NCBI GenBank assembly: GCA_034110565.1
Contig: JAWUYY010000020.1
Span: 1 to 64,000, forward strand
Direction: 5' to 3'
DNA: 64,000 bases
Source: Bermanella sp034110565
GTDB lineage: Bacteria > Pseudomonadota > Gammaproteobacteria > Pseudomonadales > Oceanobacteraceae
A model generated the notes under the pieces. That model was not told where the DNA came from. It saw only the letters and a list, made by a program, of their open reading frames with translations, and made no database searches. Every line of letters begins with the position of its first letter. The first letter of the stretch is position 1. Below, in pieces: positions 9,366-18,391 of the stretch. The position numbers and the translations under genes were made by a program.

Positions 9366-9860
9366 CTAATCTTTTTTTTGCTCACTCTTGTGTGCTTTCT
9401 TTTCATTTCTGCGTCGTTGGAAAAAAGTCTGCACAACATCCATACACTCTTGCGCCAGCACACCACTTAGAACCTCCACCGAATGATTAAAATAAGGCTC
9501 TTTAAAAATATTTTGTTGGCTGTGAACAACGCCAGCTTTAGGTTCACTCGCACCGTAGATAACACGTTTGACTCGACCGTGGACAATGGCCCCCGCACAC
9601 ATGGTGCAAGGCTCAATCGTCACGTATAAATCGGCATTCACTAATCGATAGTTTTCTACCTGCTTCGCTGCATCTCGTAAGGCCACTATTTCAGCATGTG
9701 CCGTTGGGTCATGACTTGATATAGGCTGGTTGAAACCACGACCAATTATTTCCCCATCAAGCACCACCACGGCTCCTACTGGCACTTCGTTTTTAGCATC
9801 TGCCAGTTTTGCTTGGGCGATTGCTTCATGCATAAATTGTTCGTGTTGTTTCATAATCAC
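9366..9860 (-). CDS. tadA: tRNA-specific adenosine deaminase TadA
   Basis: Deaminates A34 to inosine in tRNA-Arg(ACG), needed to decode CGN codons. The 164 residues hold the zinc-dependent cytidine/adenosine deaminase motifs TAHAE (His55, Glu57) and EPCTMC (Cys85, Cys88). The Lys-rich C-terminal tail is common in the family. The start overlaps the stop of the upstream hydrolase by four bases (ATGA), implying translational coupling; the next in-frame ATG two codons later is an alternative start. Confidence 0.97.
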   Translation of the reverse strand: MIMKQHEQFMHEAIAQAKLADAKNEVPVGAVVVLDGEIIGRGFNQPISSHDPTAHAEIVALRDAAKQVENYRLVNADLYVTIEPCTMCAGAIVHGRVKRVIYGASEPKAGVVHSQQNIFKEPYFNHSVEVLSGVLAQECMDVVQTFFQRRRNEKKAHKSEQKKD

Positions 9861-10831
9861 TCAGGTAATGCGTGGTTAACCATTTGTACAGAAGATACAT
9901 TTAGGCGCCAGAAATCCTGTAGTAATTCAGCAGTAATTTCGGGCACTTCTAACATAGGCGCATGGCCGACATTCGGCAAAATATCCGTTTGTACTTTAGG
10001 CGTATATTCTAAAAATTTTTCAACACTTGATACATGCAGTACTCGATCTTCTTCACCCCAAATAACGTATGTGGGCATCGTTAATTTTTCAAAGATATGA
10101 CGAAAACCACCTGAATAACGAGCCGACTGTGCTTCTTGGTATATCTGATTAAATATCTGAACATTAGCTTGCTCACGGGCTATAGCCCTATCTGCTAACA
10201 CACCCGTTGCAGGCCAAGGCAAAAATGGTACTTGCTCCATGGCAAATGACATCAAGCGAGACATATCCTCTTCACTGCGAACAATCAGCGGGTTGGGTTT
10301 ATTTTGAGCAAGCAATTGCTCCAAGTCACTGGGCTCATCACCGAAAAAACCTACCGCATCAATCAAGGATAGTGTCATCACCTGACTCGGGTGTCGGTAA
10401 GCATAAAGAGCCGCGACGGCACCTCCCATACTGTTTCCAACTAAATGGAATTGCTTTAACCCCAGTGCTCGAACAAAATCAGCCAAGCGTAAACTTTGCT
10501 GATCAAAGCCATAAAAATCATCTTTCACATAGGTTGTTTCGCCATGACCAGGCAGGTCAGGGGCAATCACATGGAAGTCTTCTAAAAAACGGGCCATTCG
10601 CGTCCAATTATCTTTCTCCGCAGCAAAACCGTGTAACAAAATAACAACTGGTTTATTTTCTGCCTCTTGCGATTCAAGGTATACCCACTGATAACCATTC
10701 ACCTCAATCACTTTACGATCAAGGTCTGACAAGCTGCGCTCTACTCCCAACCCCATTTCAAATATGGAATGCTTAAAACTGGTGCACCCAGTTATCAGCA
10801 TTGTGAATAAAAGCGTTATTATTATTTTCAT
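9857..10831 (-). CDS. Alpha/beta hydrolase lipoprotein
   Basis: Exported alpha/beta-fold hydrolase of unknown substrate. A 15-residue signal ends in lipobox ITGC (Cys16). The fold is marked by the oxyanion segment LLHGFAAEKDNW, nucleophile elbow GNSMGG (Ser134), an acid in the GEEDRVLH region and the catalytic His in VGHAPMLE. The 324-residue length is usual for such lipases/esterases. It is the first gene of a two-gene unit with tadA, overlapping by four bases. The link to tRNA editing is probably only positional. Confidence 0.9.
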   Translation of the reverse strand: MKIIITLLFTMLITGCTSFKHSIFEMGLGVERSLSDLDRKVIEVNGYQWVYLESQEAENKPVVILLHGFAAEKDNWTRMARFLEDFHVIAPDLPGHGETTYVKDDFYGFDQQSLRLADFVRALGLKQFHLVGNSMGGAVAALYAYRHPSQVMTLSLIDAVGFFGDEPSDLEQLLAQNKPNPLIVRSEEDMSRLMSFAMEQVPFLPWPATGVLADRAIAREQANVQIFNQIYQEAQSARYSGGFRHIFEKLTMPTYVIWGEEDRVLHVSSVEKFLEYTPKVQTDILPNVGHAPMLEVPEITAELLQDFWRLNVSSVQMVNHALPE

Positions 10832-10944
10832 GGAGCCTCCTGATAAGCCCTTAGACTAGCGACTGCAAGGGCTTCATGCAACATCAATCATGGTGGCGTA
10901 AGAGTTGCTTTAGCTTCCAAGCACAAAACAAAAAAGGATGAGTT

Positions 10945-11916
10945 ATGGGCGCCATGAGCTACTTAAGCATCATTGAAAGTTACCAAGATTATAAATCCGT
11001 CGTACATGATTTAGCTGAGTCCATACTAGAAGGGGCAGCTCAATCACAGCTTTTCACTCACGAAGGCGCCGTTCTCAATACATTACGTAAGATAGATGCA
11101 CACTATCCTTTTATAGAACTGCTCTATACCCTGGATGCAAACGGCATTCAAACCAGTGAAAATGCATCATCTAATAAAGATGGTGTGAAAATATTACCAG
11201 GCGAAAAAGATTCCGACCGATCACAAAGACCTTATTTTAAATTAGCCACTCATAGCAACGAAATTGCTGTTACCTCTCCTTATATGTCTAGTGCCACGGG
11301 TCATTTATGCGTTTCGGCTACCATGAAGTATGAAGATAGAAACCAAGGTGTTAGTGGCTACCTAGTAGTGGATATTAACCTTGCGCGTATTATTGAATTT
11401 TTACGTGGCGATGAATTACGCCGTAAAACCATTCCATTCTTTTATGCCGTTTACAGTTTAATGGTCATAGGTTTGATGTCCGTGGCAGCTATTATGTTAT
11501 TCATGGCATTTCAGGATCTTTTCACTTTTTTCCCAAGTGATTCACCGCCAACGAGTCCGCCATACAAGTTATTTGAAATTATTATCTTTATCACTCTCAG
11601 CCTTGCCATCTTTGATTTAGGCAAAACCATTTTAGAAGAAGAGGTACTCATGCATAAAGACGTATTTAGGCACAGCTCTACGCGACGTACCATAACGCGC
11701 TTCTTAGCCGCTATCTTAATTGCAGTTTCAATAGAAGCCCTACTTACAATGTTTAAAGCATCTTTAGGCGAGGTCGAGCTAATGAAATCGGCAGTATGGA
11801 TGATGCTATCCGTCGTCGGTTTACTATTGGGATTAGGTGGCTATGTTTATTTAGGTGCAAAAGCAGAACGCATTTTGTTAAAAAACAAAATGGAGTTTGG
11901 TAAGAGTAATATGTAG
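10945..11916 (+). CDS. Cache-like sensor protein with four C-terminal membrane segments
   Basis: The first 150 residues resemble a PDC/Cache sensor fold: FIELLYTLDANGIQ, then the DRSQRPYFKLA motif and SGYLVVDINLARI. Four hydrophobic helices follow (about 160-185, 205-225, 245-262, 278-300), with a charged loop between the second and third. No kinase, GGDEF or MCP output domain is present, and no signal helix precedes the Cache part. Either the sensor is cytoplasmic, or the topology is unusual. An AAGGAT ribosome site supports the start. The family is known to me only as conserved hypothetical; a sensory or membrane-regulatory role is inference. Confidence 0.75.
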   Translation: MGAMSYLSIIESYQDYKSVVHDLAESILEGAAQSQLFTHEGAVLNTLRKIDAHYPFIELLYTLDANGIQTSENASSNKDGVKILPGEKDSDRSQRPYFKLATHSNEIAVTSPYMSSATGHLCVSATMKYEDRNQGVSGYLVVDINLARIIEFLRGDELRRKTIPFFYAVYSLMVIGLMSVAAIMLFMAFQDLFTFFPSDSPPTSPPYKLFEIIIFITLSLAIFDLGKTILEEEVLMHKDVFRHSSTRRTITRFLAAILIAVSIEALLTMFKASLGEVELMKSAVWMMLSVVGLLLGLGGYVYLGAKAERILLKNKMEFGKSNM

Positions 11917-11920
11917 TACA

Positions 11921-11952
11921 AAAAAAGCCCAGTAGCTGGCTATTGGGCTTTT
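11921..11952. terminator. Terminator after Cache-like gene
   Basis: Stem AAGCCCA/TGGGCTT lies immediately after the stop at 11916, with an A-run before it and a short T-run after it. It faces zapB and could serve both strands. Confidence 0.8.
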
Positions 11953-11983
11953 CATAACTGACTTAAATTAGTGATACAAGCTG

Positions 11984-12205
11984 TTAACCGTTGGCAGCCA
12001 ACGGTGACACATCTGCCTCATATTCAAACTGCTTAAGTAAATCTGTAATTTTTTCTTCAAAGGCTTTCTTCTGACCACTTGCCAAAAGCTTTTCTTGCTG
12101 TAAAGATTCTACTTCTTGTTTTAGCTCTTCATTTTCCATATTCAGCAATTCAATTGTCTCAAGCGCCAATATAATTTTTTTCTCTAACTGATCTAACAAT
12201 TCCAT
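11984..12205 (-). CDS. zapB: Cell division protein ZapB-like coiled coil
   Basis: The 73-residue, almost wholly coiled-coil protein aligns by eye with E. coli ZapB over its N-terminal half: LDQLEKKIILALETIELL here versus LEKLEAKVQQAIDTITLL-type there, then NEELKQ. ZapB stabilises the FtsZ ring through ZapA and links it to MatP. The length is close to the family norm. It is a single gene with a leader of about 100 bp before the upstream malY-like gene. Confidence 0.82.
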   Translation of the reverse strand: MELLDQLEKKIILALETIELLNMENEELKQEVESLQQEKLLASGQKKAFEEKITDLLKQFEYEADVSPLAANG

Positions 12206-12302
12206 AACAACCTCTACTACTGGTAAAAACGAGGCGAGATGATAAGGGTGAAATAAATTGGACGCAAGTAGATTCCAAGTATCCTTGTCTTAGCTTATGA
12301 AT

Positions 12303-13469
12303 TTATTGATCAAGCTCTTTCAAACGTACCGCAACCGCATGTTCAATGCGATTTAATGCTTTGTTTAGTACAGGTCGCTGACACCCAAAGTTCAAACGAA
12401 CATAATCATTATCGCCAAACTCTAACCCAGCGGACATGCCAACGCCATGTTTTTCAAAGTAGCGTTGCGGGTTATCAAGCTGCAACTCAGACACATCTAA
12501 CCAAGCAAGATAAGTCGCTTCTGCCGGGCGCATAGAGATGTGACTCATAGTATTAATTCGATCCACTATCAGCTGATGATTCTCTCTAAGATAGGCAATT
12601 AACTTTAAGCGCCAAGGCTCTCCATACTTAAATGCCGCCGTGGCTGCATGCATACCTAAAATATTCACATGCCCAACTAACCCTTCCATTAGCTTTGCGT
12701 ATAGGGTGCGCATTTTAATATCAGGAATAATAGCAAACGCCATGTCTAAACCTGGCACATTAAACGTTTTGCTTGGCGCCATTAAGGTAATACTGCGCAG
12801 GGCAATGTCATCATTAAGGGATGCTATGGGTATATGTTTTTTTCCGTTTAAAATAAGGTCACAATGAATATCATCCGAGCAGATAATTAGATCATGCTTA
12901 ACACAAAGCTTGCCTAATGCTTCTAATTCATCACGGTCATAAACCTTGCCAATGGGGTTATGTGGATTGCACAAAAGCATCAACCCTACTTCACTGGTTA
13001 ACGCTTTTTCCATTTCAGCTAAATCTAACGACCAGCTATCACCATTTGGTTTTGCATGAAACACACAATTATCCATTTCTAATATAGGCGCTTGACGCAT
13101 CAAATGAGGATAAACCGGTAATGCAGTAATATCTGCTGATTTCCCCTTTCGAATTGACATAGCGCGAGCTATATTTAGCCCTTTTACAACTCCGGGTGTG
13201 AACACAATCCACTCAGGCTCAATGGTCCAATCATAGTGATATTGACAATGTTTAACGATCAGTTCACGCAATTCAGAACTGTCCGAACCATAACCCAGCA
13301 CACCATTATCAACCCTTTCTTTAATAGCCGTTAGAATTTCTGGCGCCACTTGGAAATCCATATCAGCCACCCACATCGGCAGAATATCTTTGCCTTTATA
13401 ACGTTTCCATTTGATAGAGTCAGATTCGCTGCGGTCTATGTCAGGGCCAAACAGTTCAGCCATATTCAT
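12303..13469 (-). CDS. MalY/PatB-type PLP-dependent C-S beta-lyase/aminotransferase
   Basis: Fold-type I PLP enzyme of the MalY/PatB subgroup, whose members cleave cystathionine or cysteine conjugates. The 388 residues show the N-terminal SIKWKRY and PMWVADMDFQVAPEI signature, CNPHNPIGKV (167-176), the PLP-contacting SDDIHCDL, and the Schiff-base Lys in APSKTFNVPG (Lys234). The C-terminal VRLNFGCQR supplies the carboxylate-binding Arg. The substrate cannot be decided from sequence. It is a single-gene unit with the upstream kinase terminator ahead of it. Confidence 0.92.
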   Translation of the reverse strand: MNMAELFGPDIDRSESDSIKWKRYKGKDILPMWVADMDFQVAPEILTAIKERVDNGVLGYGSDSSELRELIVKHCQYHYDWTIEPEWIVFTPGVVKGLNIARAMSIRKGKSADITALPVYPHLMRQAPILEMDNCVFHAKPNGDSWSLDLAEMEKALTSEVGLMLLCNPHNPIGKVYDRDELEALGKLCVKHDLIICSDDIHCDLILNGKKHIPIASLNDDIALRSITLMAPSKTFNVPGLDMAFAIIPDIKMRTLYAKLMEGLVGHVNILGMHAATAAFKYGEPWRLKLIAYLRENHQLIVDRINTMSHISMRPAEATYLAWLDVSELQLDNPQRYFEKHGVGMSAGLEFGDNDYVRLNFGCQRPVLNKALNRIEHAVAVRLKELDQ

Positions 13470-13557
13470 GCTTTAACCTTTCTATATTATTTATATTCAT
13501 AGCTACCTTATCAGTTAAGGTTTTATCTAGACAGGTACAATTCAAACTTTCAGAGGT

Positions 13558-13587
13558 AAAAAAACCGATACAGTACTATCGGTTTTT
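13558..13587 (-). terminator. Terminator of the LRR-kinase gene
   Basis: Stem ACCGATA/TATCGGT with a 6-base loop is flanked by runs of A and T, 53 bp past the stop at 13640. The stem sequence is the same as that of the guaA terminator at 15045-15074. Confidence 0.85.
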
Positions 13588-13639
13588 GATGTTCACAAGA
13601 CAGTTAATGACAAACATCTTATTCTTGCAACTCAGCATA

Positions 13640-14986
13640 TCACTCAGATGAACCATGTATCTTTTGTAATTCAAATAATTGCGCGCGCATTTCAATAAAA
13701 GTAGGACGAAGTGATGTGTATTCATTCATAGCTAGTTGACTAAGTTTTTTTAAGGATTCGGTTAAGGGATCACTTGCTTTAATCAGCTTTAATAAGTCAT
13801 CCAATAAGCAACCAAAAGCACGCATTTCTATTGATAGCATTTTAGTCTTTTGCTCAACATTCAAAACATCAAGATTAGTGGCGGCGCCAAAATCACCAAA
13901 CAAGACATTATTCTGCGAATCAATCATCGTATTATGTGCGTATATATCACCGTGACTCACGTCTTGTTGATGCATATGCCTTAATGTATCAGCCATTTGA
14001 TACGCAATTTTAAGAGCACCTAAAGAACTCAAACTCGTATCAACCTCAAATATATCCCGAGTACAGCTTTCTAAGCTTGGCGGCAACCCAAGGTTTTTAT
14101 ATTCAGACGAAATTAACGTCATCACAAGTCCCAACTGTTCAGAATCCTCAATATACGATAATACTTCTATTAGGTTTGGATGCTCACCGGCTTTTAAACA
14201 ACATTGGATTTCATCTTGTGGATAGCCATCACTGGTAACCATACCTTTAAATAATTTAACGGCAATAGACTCTGTTTTTTCAATTGTATTATCTTGACTG
14301 TACGCCCAACCCGCGTGATAAATCACGCCTGACGCACCTTCACCTATTTTATGATTCAATTTCACCGAATCAAATTCGACCTGATGGATTTGTACTGGGT
14401 TTAAATTTGAGGATTTACAAACAGGATTACCTGAAAATGCGAGCCAAGATAATCTGGGTAAGCTCAATAGCCAATCAGGTATATGCAACAATTCATTTGC
14501 AGACAAACGGACTAACTCAAGCTCTTTGCAACTGGCCATACTGCTAGGCAGGGACGACAATCTATTGCCAGCCAGTGCTAGCTTTTTCAATCGAGTCAGC
14601 TGCCCCATTGAATTAGGTAAGGATTTAATTTGATTATTGGTTAAGATCAACCAACGAGTCGATAATGGCAAACAATCTTCTTCTATTATTTTCACTCGGT
14701 TAGATTTAAACGCAATTATTTCTAGATTTTCGCATTTAGCCAACACTGTTGGTATGTGCTCAAACTTGTTATCCGTTAAAAATAATATTCTAAGGTTTTT
14801 AAAACGATCAAAATCATCCGGCAAGTCAGATAACTGATTACCGCCTAAATCTAATATCTCAAGCTGATCGGCTATAGAAAATAGCTCACGAGGAAACTCT
14901 GTTAACCTTTGAGCGATTTGAATGCGTTTACTCTCGGCAAAACCTTCTGGCACTTTATTAGCTTTCAATTTATCTAAGATATTCAA
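13640..14986 (-). CDS. Leucine-rich-repeat / protein kinase fusion
   Basis: The N-terminal half (about residues 41-190) carries six or seven LRR units of the LxxLxLxxNxLxxLP type. The C-terminal half (about 206-440) is a eukaryotic-like protein kinase. Visible kinase elements are the Gly-rich loop GEGASG (215-220), AVKLFKG with the ATP Lys (244), a probable helix-C Glu259, a catalytic loop HGDIYAHN (Asp347, Asn352; HGD replaces HRD) and GDFG (365-367). The key Lys, Asp, Asn and DFG Asp all remain, so activity is plausible. No membrane segment or signal is seen, so it is cytoplasmic. Target unknown. Loss of the HRD Arg suggests no activation-loop phosphorylation control. Confidence 0.9.
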   Translation of the reverse strand: MNILDKLKANKVPEGFAESKRIQIAQRLTEFPRELFSIADQLEILDLGGNQLSDLPDDFDRFKNLRILFLTDNKFEHIPTVLAKCENLEIIAFKSNRVKIIEEDCLPLSTRWLILTNNQIKSLPNSMGQLTRLKKLALAGNRLSSLPSSMASCKELELVRLSANELLHIPDWLLSLPRLSWLAFSGNPVCKSSNLNPVQIHQVEFDSVKLNHKIGEGASGVIYHAGWAYSQDNTIEKTESIAVKLFKGMVTSDGYPQDEIQCCLKAGEHPNLIEVLSYIEDSEQLGLVMTLISSEYKNLGLPPSLESCTRDIFEVDTSLSSLGALKIAYQMADTLRHMHQQDVSHGDIYAHNTMIDSQNNVLFGDFGAATNLDVLNVEQKTKMLSIEMRAFGCLLDDLLKLIKASDPLTESLKKLSQLAMNEYTSLRPTFIEMRAQLFELQKIHGSSE

Positions 14987-15044
14987 AAAAAATACTCAAT
15001 TAATCGTTAATTCTTTGGTTAATCGCACGCGTATTTCAGCATAT

Positions 15045-15074
15045 AAAAAAACCGATACAGGTATCGGTTTTTTT
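15045..15074 (-). terminator. Terminator of guaA
   Basis: Stem AACCGATA/TATCGGTT with a tight loop lies between A- and T-runs, about 36 bp after the guaA stop. Confidence 0.88.
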
Positions 15075-15109
15075 AGTTTTACAAATAATTCAAGCTAATC
15101 TTTATTAAA

Positions 15110-16684
15110 TCATTCCCACTCAATCGTAGCAGGCGGCTTAGATGAAACATCATAGGCCACACGAGAAATATGCTCGATCTCGTTAATAATGCGATTCGAT
15201 ACTTTCTCTAATAACTCATACGGTAAGTGCGCCCAGCGAGCGGTCATAAAGTCGATGGTTTCAACCGCACGTAACGAAACAACCCATTCGTAGCGGCGTT
15301 GATCACCTACCACACCTACGGATTTAACCGGTAAAAACACCACAAACGCCTGTGAGGTTTTGTGGTACCAATCAAAGTTATGCAGCTCTTCGATGAAAAT
15401 AGCATCTGCTTCACGTAATATCTCAGCGTATTCTTTTTTCACTTCACCTAAAATACGTACGCCAAGGCCTGGACCTGGAAACGGGTGACGGTAAACCATA
15501 TCGTAAGGCAAACCTAGTTCTAAGCCTATTTTACGTACTTCATCTTTAAATAATTCACGTAATGGCTCAACTAAATCCATCTTCATATCATCCGGTAGGC
15601 CGCCCACATTATGGTGTGATTTAATCACATGCGCCTTGCCCGTTTTAGAGGCTGCTGACTCGATCACATCTGGATATATAGTACCTTGTGCCAAAAAGTC
15701 TACGTCTTTAATTTTAGTGGCTTCTTCATCAAATACTTGAATAAACGTGTTACCAATAACTTTACGCTTGGCTTCAGGATCTGAAATACCTTCCAAATTA
15801 CCTAAAAATAAATCAGCGCTATCAGAACGAATGACTTTTACGCCCATGTTTTTAGCAAACATGTCCATAACCATGTCGCCTTCGTTTTTACGAAGCAAGC
15901 CATTATCCACAAACACACACGTTAATTGGTTGCCGATGGCTTTATGTAAAAGCGCTGCAACCACAGAGGAATCAACTCCGCCAGACAAGCCCAGCAATAC
16001 TTTTTTATCGCCCACTTGTGCTTGTACACGTTTAATTTGATCTTCAATAATATTAGCTGGTGTCCATAACCCGTCACAACCTGCAATATCTTTTATAAAG
16101 TGCTCAAGCATACGTCCACCCTGTAACGAGTGTGTCACTTCTGGGTGGAACTGCACGCCAAAGAAATTTTTCTCAGCGTTGTACATACCGGCGATTGGGC
16201 AACTTTCTGTACTGGCCATTAATTTAAAACCGTCGGGTATCTCAACGACTTTATCCCCGTGACTCATCCATACATCTAATAGTTTATCGCCGTTATCATT
16301 CACATGGTCTGCAATATCTTTGAATAACGCACTATCGCCTTCAGCTTTAACTTGTGCATAACCAAACTCACGGATACTAGAAGCTTCTACTTTGCCACCT
16401 AACTCTTGAGCCATGGTTTGCATGCCATAACAAATGCCTAAAACAGGCAGACCCATGGTGTAAACAATATCAGCCGCTTTAGGGCCGTCAACGTCTGTAA
16501 CGGATTCAGGGCCGCCGGCTAAGATAATCGCTTTTGGTGCAAATTCTTGAATATCTTCAGCGCTCATATCCCAAGATCGAATTTCAGACAGCACACCCAA
16601 TTCACGAACACGACGGGCAATTAGCTGGGTATATTGAGAACCGAAATCTAGTATAAGTATTTTCTGTGCATGTATGTCTGTCAT
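15110..16684 (-). CDS. guaA: GMP synthase (glutamine-hydrolysing)
   Basis: Converts XMP to GMP with ATP and glutamine, the last step of guanine nucleotide synthesis. The 524 residues have an N-terminal class I amidotransferase (GICYGMQ with Cys85, FHPEVTHS), an ATP-pyrophosphatase domain with the P-loop GLSGGVDSSV, and a C-terminal dimerisation domain ending in PPATIEWE. It follows guaB on the same strand, but a terminator-like hairpin and a REP-like element lie between them. AGGA seven bases before the ATG is a good ribosome site. Confidence 0.99.
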   Translation of the reverse strand: MTDIHAQKILILDFGSQYTQLIARRVRELGVLSEIRSWDMSAEDIQEFAPKAIILAGGPESVTDVDGPKAADIVYTMGLPVLGICYGMQTMAQELGGKVEASSIREFGYAQVKAEGDSALFKDIADHVNDNGDKLLDVWMSHGDKVVEIPDGFKLMASTESCPIAGMYNAEKNFFGVQFHPEVTHSLQGGRMLEHFIKDIAGCDGLWTPANIIEDQIKRVQAQVGDKKVLLGLSGGVDSSVVAALLHKAIGNQLTCVFVDNGLLRKNEGDMVMDMFAKNMGVKVIRSDSADLFLGNLEGISDPEAKRKVIGNTFIQVFDEEATKIKDVDFLAQGTIYPDVIESAASKTGKAHVIKSHHNVGGLPDDMKMDLVEPLRELFKDEVRKIGLELGLPYDMVYRHPFPGPGLGVRILGEVKKEYAEILREADAIFIEELHNFDWYHKTSQAFVVFLPVKSVGVVGDQRRYEWVVSLRAVETIDFMTARWAHLPYELLEKVSNRIINEIEHISRVAYDVSSKPPATIEWE

Positions 16685-16754
16685 AGGGGTTCCTAACTGA
16701 AAATTCTGAACTTACTTAAGCTGCGTCCAATCATTTTCTTAAACTAATATAGTA

Positions 16755-16793
16755 ATATTTAAAAACTAAAAAACCTGTTACTAGCAACAGGTT
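16755..16793 (-). terminator. Terminator/attenuator between guaB and guaA
   Basis: On the guaB strand the stem AACCTGTT/AACAGGTT (loop of 6) is followed by TTTTTTAGTTTTT. This is a standard intrinsic terminator placed about 120 bp after guaB and 70 bp before guaA. It implies reduced read-through or a separate guaA promoter. Confidence 0.75.
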
Positions 16794-16805
16794 AAAATTC
16801 TTATT

Positions 16806-16837
16806 GCTGGATTACGCCTATGGCTAACCCAGCCTAC
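16806..16837 (-). repeat. REP-like palindrome with GTAG head
   Basis: Read on the minus strand it begins GTAG, then GCTGGGTTAGCC, a short loop, and GGCGTAATCCAGC, which folds back on the first arm. GTAG plus an imperfect GC-rich palindrome of this composition is the layout of RAYT-associated REP elements. Only one copy was recognised in this window and no RAYT gene is present. Confidence 0.6.
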
Positions 16838-16876
16838 GTTGAAGCGTTTGATTGCTTTAACGTAACGCAAATTATG

Positions 16877-16900
16877 ATCTAGAGGGTTTTCCCCCTAGAT
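16877..16900 (-). other. Hairpin at the 3' end of guaB mRNA
   Basis: On the guaB strand, ATCTAGGGGG and CCCTCTAGAT pair over 10 bp with one G-U wobble around an AAAA loop, 13 bases after the stop. The other strand has an A-C mismatch instead, so it pairs best in guaB mRNA. No T-run follows, which suggests an mRNA-stabilising hairpin rather than a terminator. Confidence 0.55.
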
Positions 16901-16913
16901 TCAACACACCCTA

Positions 16914-18383
16914 TTAACCCATACGGTAATTAGGCGCTTCTTTCGTGATTTGCACATCATGCACATGTGATTCTTTCATACCCGCTGAGGAAATTTTCAC
17001 AAACTCAGGCTTGGTACGCATTTCATCAACAGTGGCACAACCGGTATAACCCATTGCACTACGTAAGCCACCCATCATTTGATGCACAACATTGCTCATA
17101 GGACCTTTAACCGCGATACGACCTTCAATACCTTCTGGCACTAATTTATCGTTACCGGCTTTTGCATCTTGAAAGTAACGGTCTGCACTGCCTTGGCTTT
17201 GACCCATAGCACCTAAAGAACCCATGCCACGGTAAGACTTATACGCACGGCCTTGGAATAATTCCACTTCGCCTGGTGCTTCATCGGTACCTGCTAAAAG
17301 AGAGCCTGCCATGATCACATAAGCGCCAGCAACAACTGCTTTTGCCATGTCACCAGAGAACCGAATACCACCATCGGCAATCAAGGGCACGCCAGTACCT
17401 TCAAGTGCTTCGGCGACATCGGCTACCGCGCTAATTTGCGGCACACCCACACCCGCTACAATACGGGTGGTACAGATAGAACCTGGGCCAATACCTACTT
17501 TTACGCCATCAGCGCCAGCATCCGCTAGGGCCCTTGCAGCAGCACCTGTTGCGATATTGCCGCCGATTACTTGTAAGTCCGGAAAGGTTTCCTTGGCCCA
17601 GCGCACACGATCAATTACACCCTTTGAGTGACCATGAGCGGTATCGACAATAACGACGTCAACCCCGGCATTAACTAACGCCGTAATTCGATCCTGGGTT
17701 TCAGGACCCGTACCTACCGCCGCGCCTACACGTAAACGACCTTGTTCGTCTTTACATGCATTTGGATAAGCCGTCGCTTTATCCATATCCTTCACTGTCA
17801 TTAAGCCTACCAGCTCAAAGCTGTCGTTAACGACAAGGACTTTTTCAATACGGAATTTGTGAAGTAAACCTTGAACCACTTCATTGCTATCACCTTCTTT
17901 TACGGTGATTAACTTTTCTTTCGGCGTCATGACACTGGCAACCAAAGCGTCTAGATTGGTTTCAAAACGCACATCACGGCCGGTAACAATACCTATCAAA
18001 TCAGTACCATCCACAACAGGTACGCCTGAAATATTGTTTTGACGCGTAATTTCGAGCAATTCACGAATGGTTGTATTACTAGGAACGGTAATAGGGTCTT
18101 TCACCACGCCACTTTCGTATTTTTTAACTTTACGAACCTCAGCGGCTTGCTGATCGATGGTCATATTTTTATGGATGATACCTAAACCGCCTTCTTGAGC
18201 CATAGCAATCGCTAGGCGAGACTCGGTTACTGTATCCATCGCAGCAGAAATAAGGGGAATATTTAACTCAATACCGCGAGTCAGCTTGGTTTTAAGGTTC
18301 ACCTGATTGGGCAAAACTTCGCTGTAACCGGGAACGAGAAGAAGATCGTCGAACGTCAATGCGTCTTGGGCAATTCGCAACAT
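16914..18383 (-). CDS. guaB: Inosine-5'-monophosphate dehydrogenase
   Basis: Oxidises IMP to XMP with NAD+, the committed step to GMP. The 489 residues form a TIM barrel interrupted by two CBS domains (about 95-205). The catalytic Cys lies in GSICTTR (Cys304), after the NAD/IMP-site segments DTAHGHS and IGGNIATG; the C-terminal flap YRGMGSLGAM is intact. Its leader contains a hairpin just before the ATG and a 13-base string shared with purL. It heads the guaB-guaA pair. Confidence 0.99.
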   Translation of the reverse strand: MLRIAQDALTFDDLLLVPGYSEVLPNQVNLKTKLTRGIELNIPLISAAMDTVTESRLAIAMAQEGGLGIIHKNMTIDQQAAEVRKVKKYESGVVKDPITVPSNTTIRELLEITRQNNISGVPVVDGTDLIGIVTGRDVRFETNLDALVASVMTPKEKLITVKEGDSNEVVQGLLHKFRIEKVLVVNDSFELVGLMTVKDMDKATAYPNACKDEQGRLRVGAAVGTGPETQDRITALVNAGVDVVIVDTAHGHSKGVIDRVRWAKETFPDLQVIGGNIATGAAARALADAGADGVKVGIGPGSICTTRIVAGVGVPQISAVADVAEALEGTGVPLIADGGIRFSGDMAKAVVAGAYVIMAGSLLAGTDEAPGEVELFQGRAYKSYRGMGSLGAMGQSQGSADRYFQDAKAGNDKLVPEGIEGRIAVKGPMSNVVHQMMGGLRSAMGYTGCATVDEMRTKPEFVKISSAGMKESHVHDVQITKEAPNYRMG

Positions 18384-18391
18384 GGAGAGAC

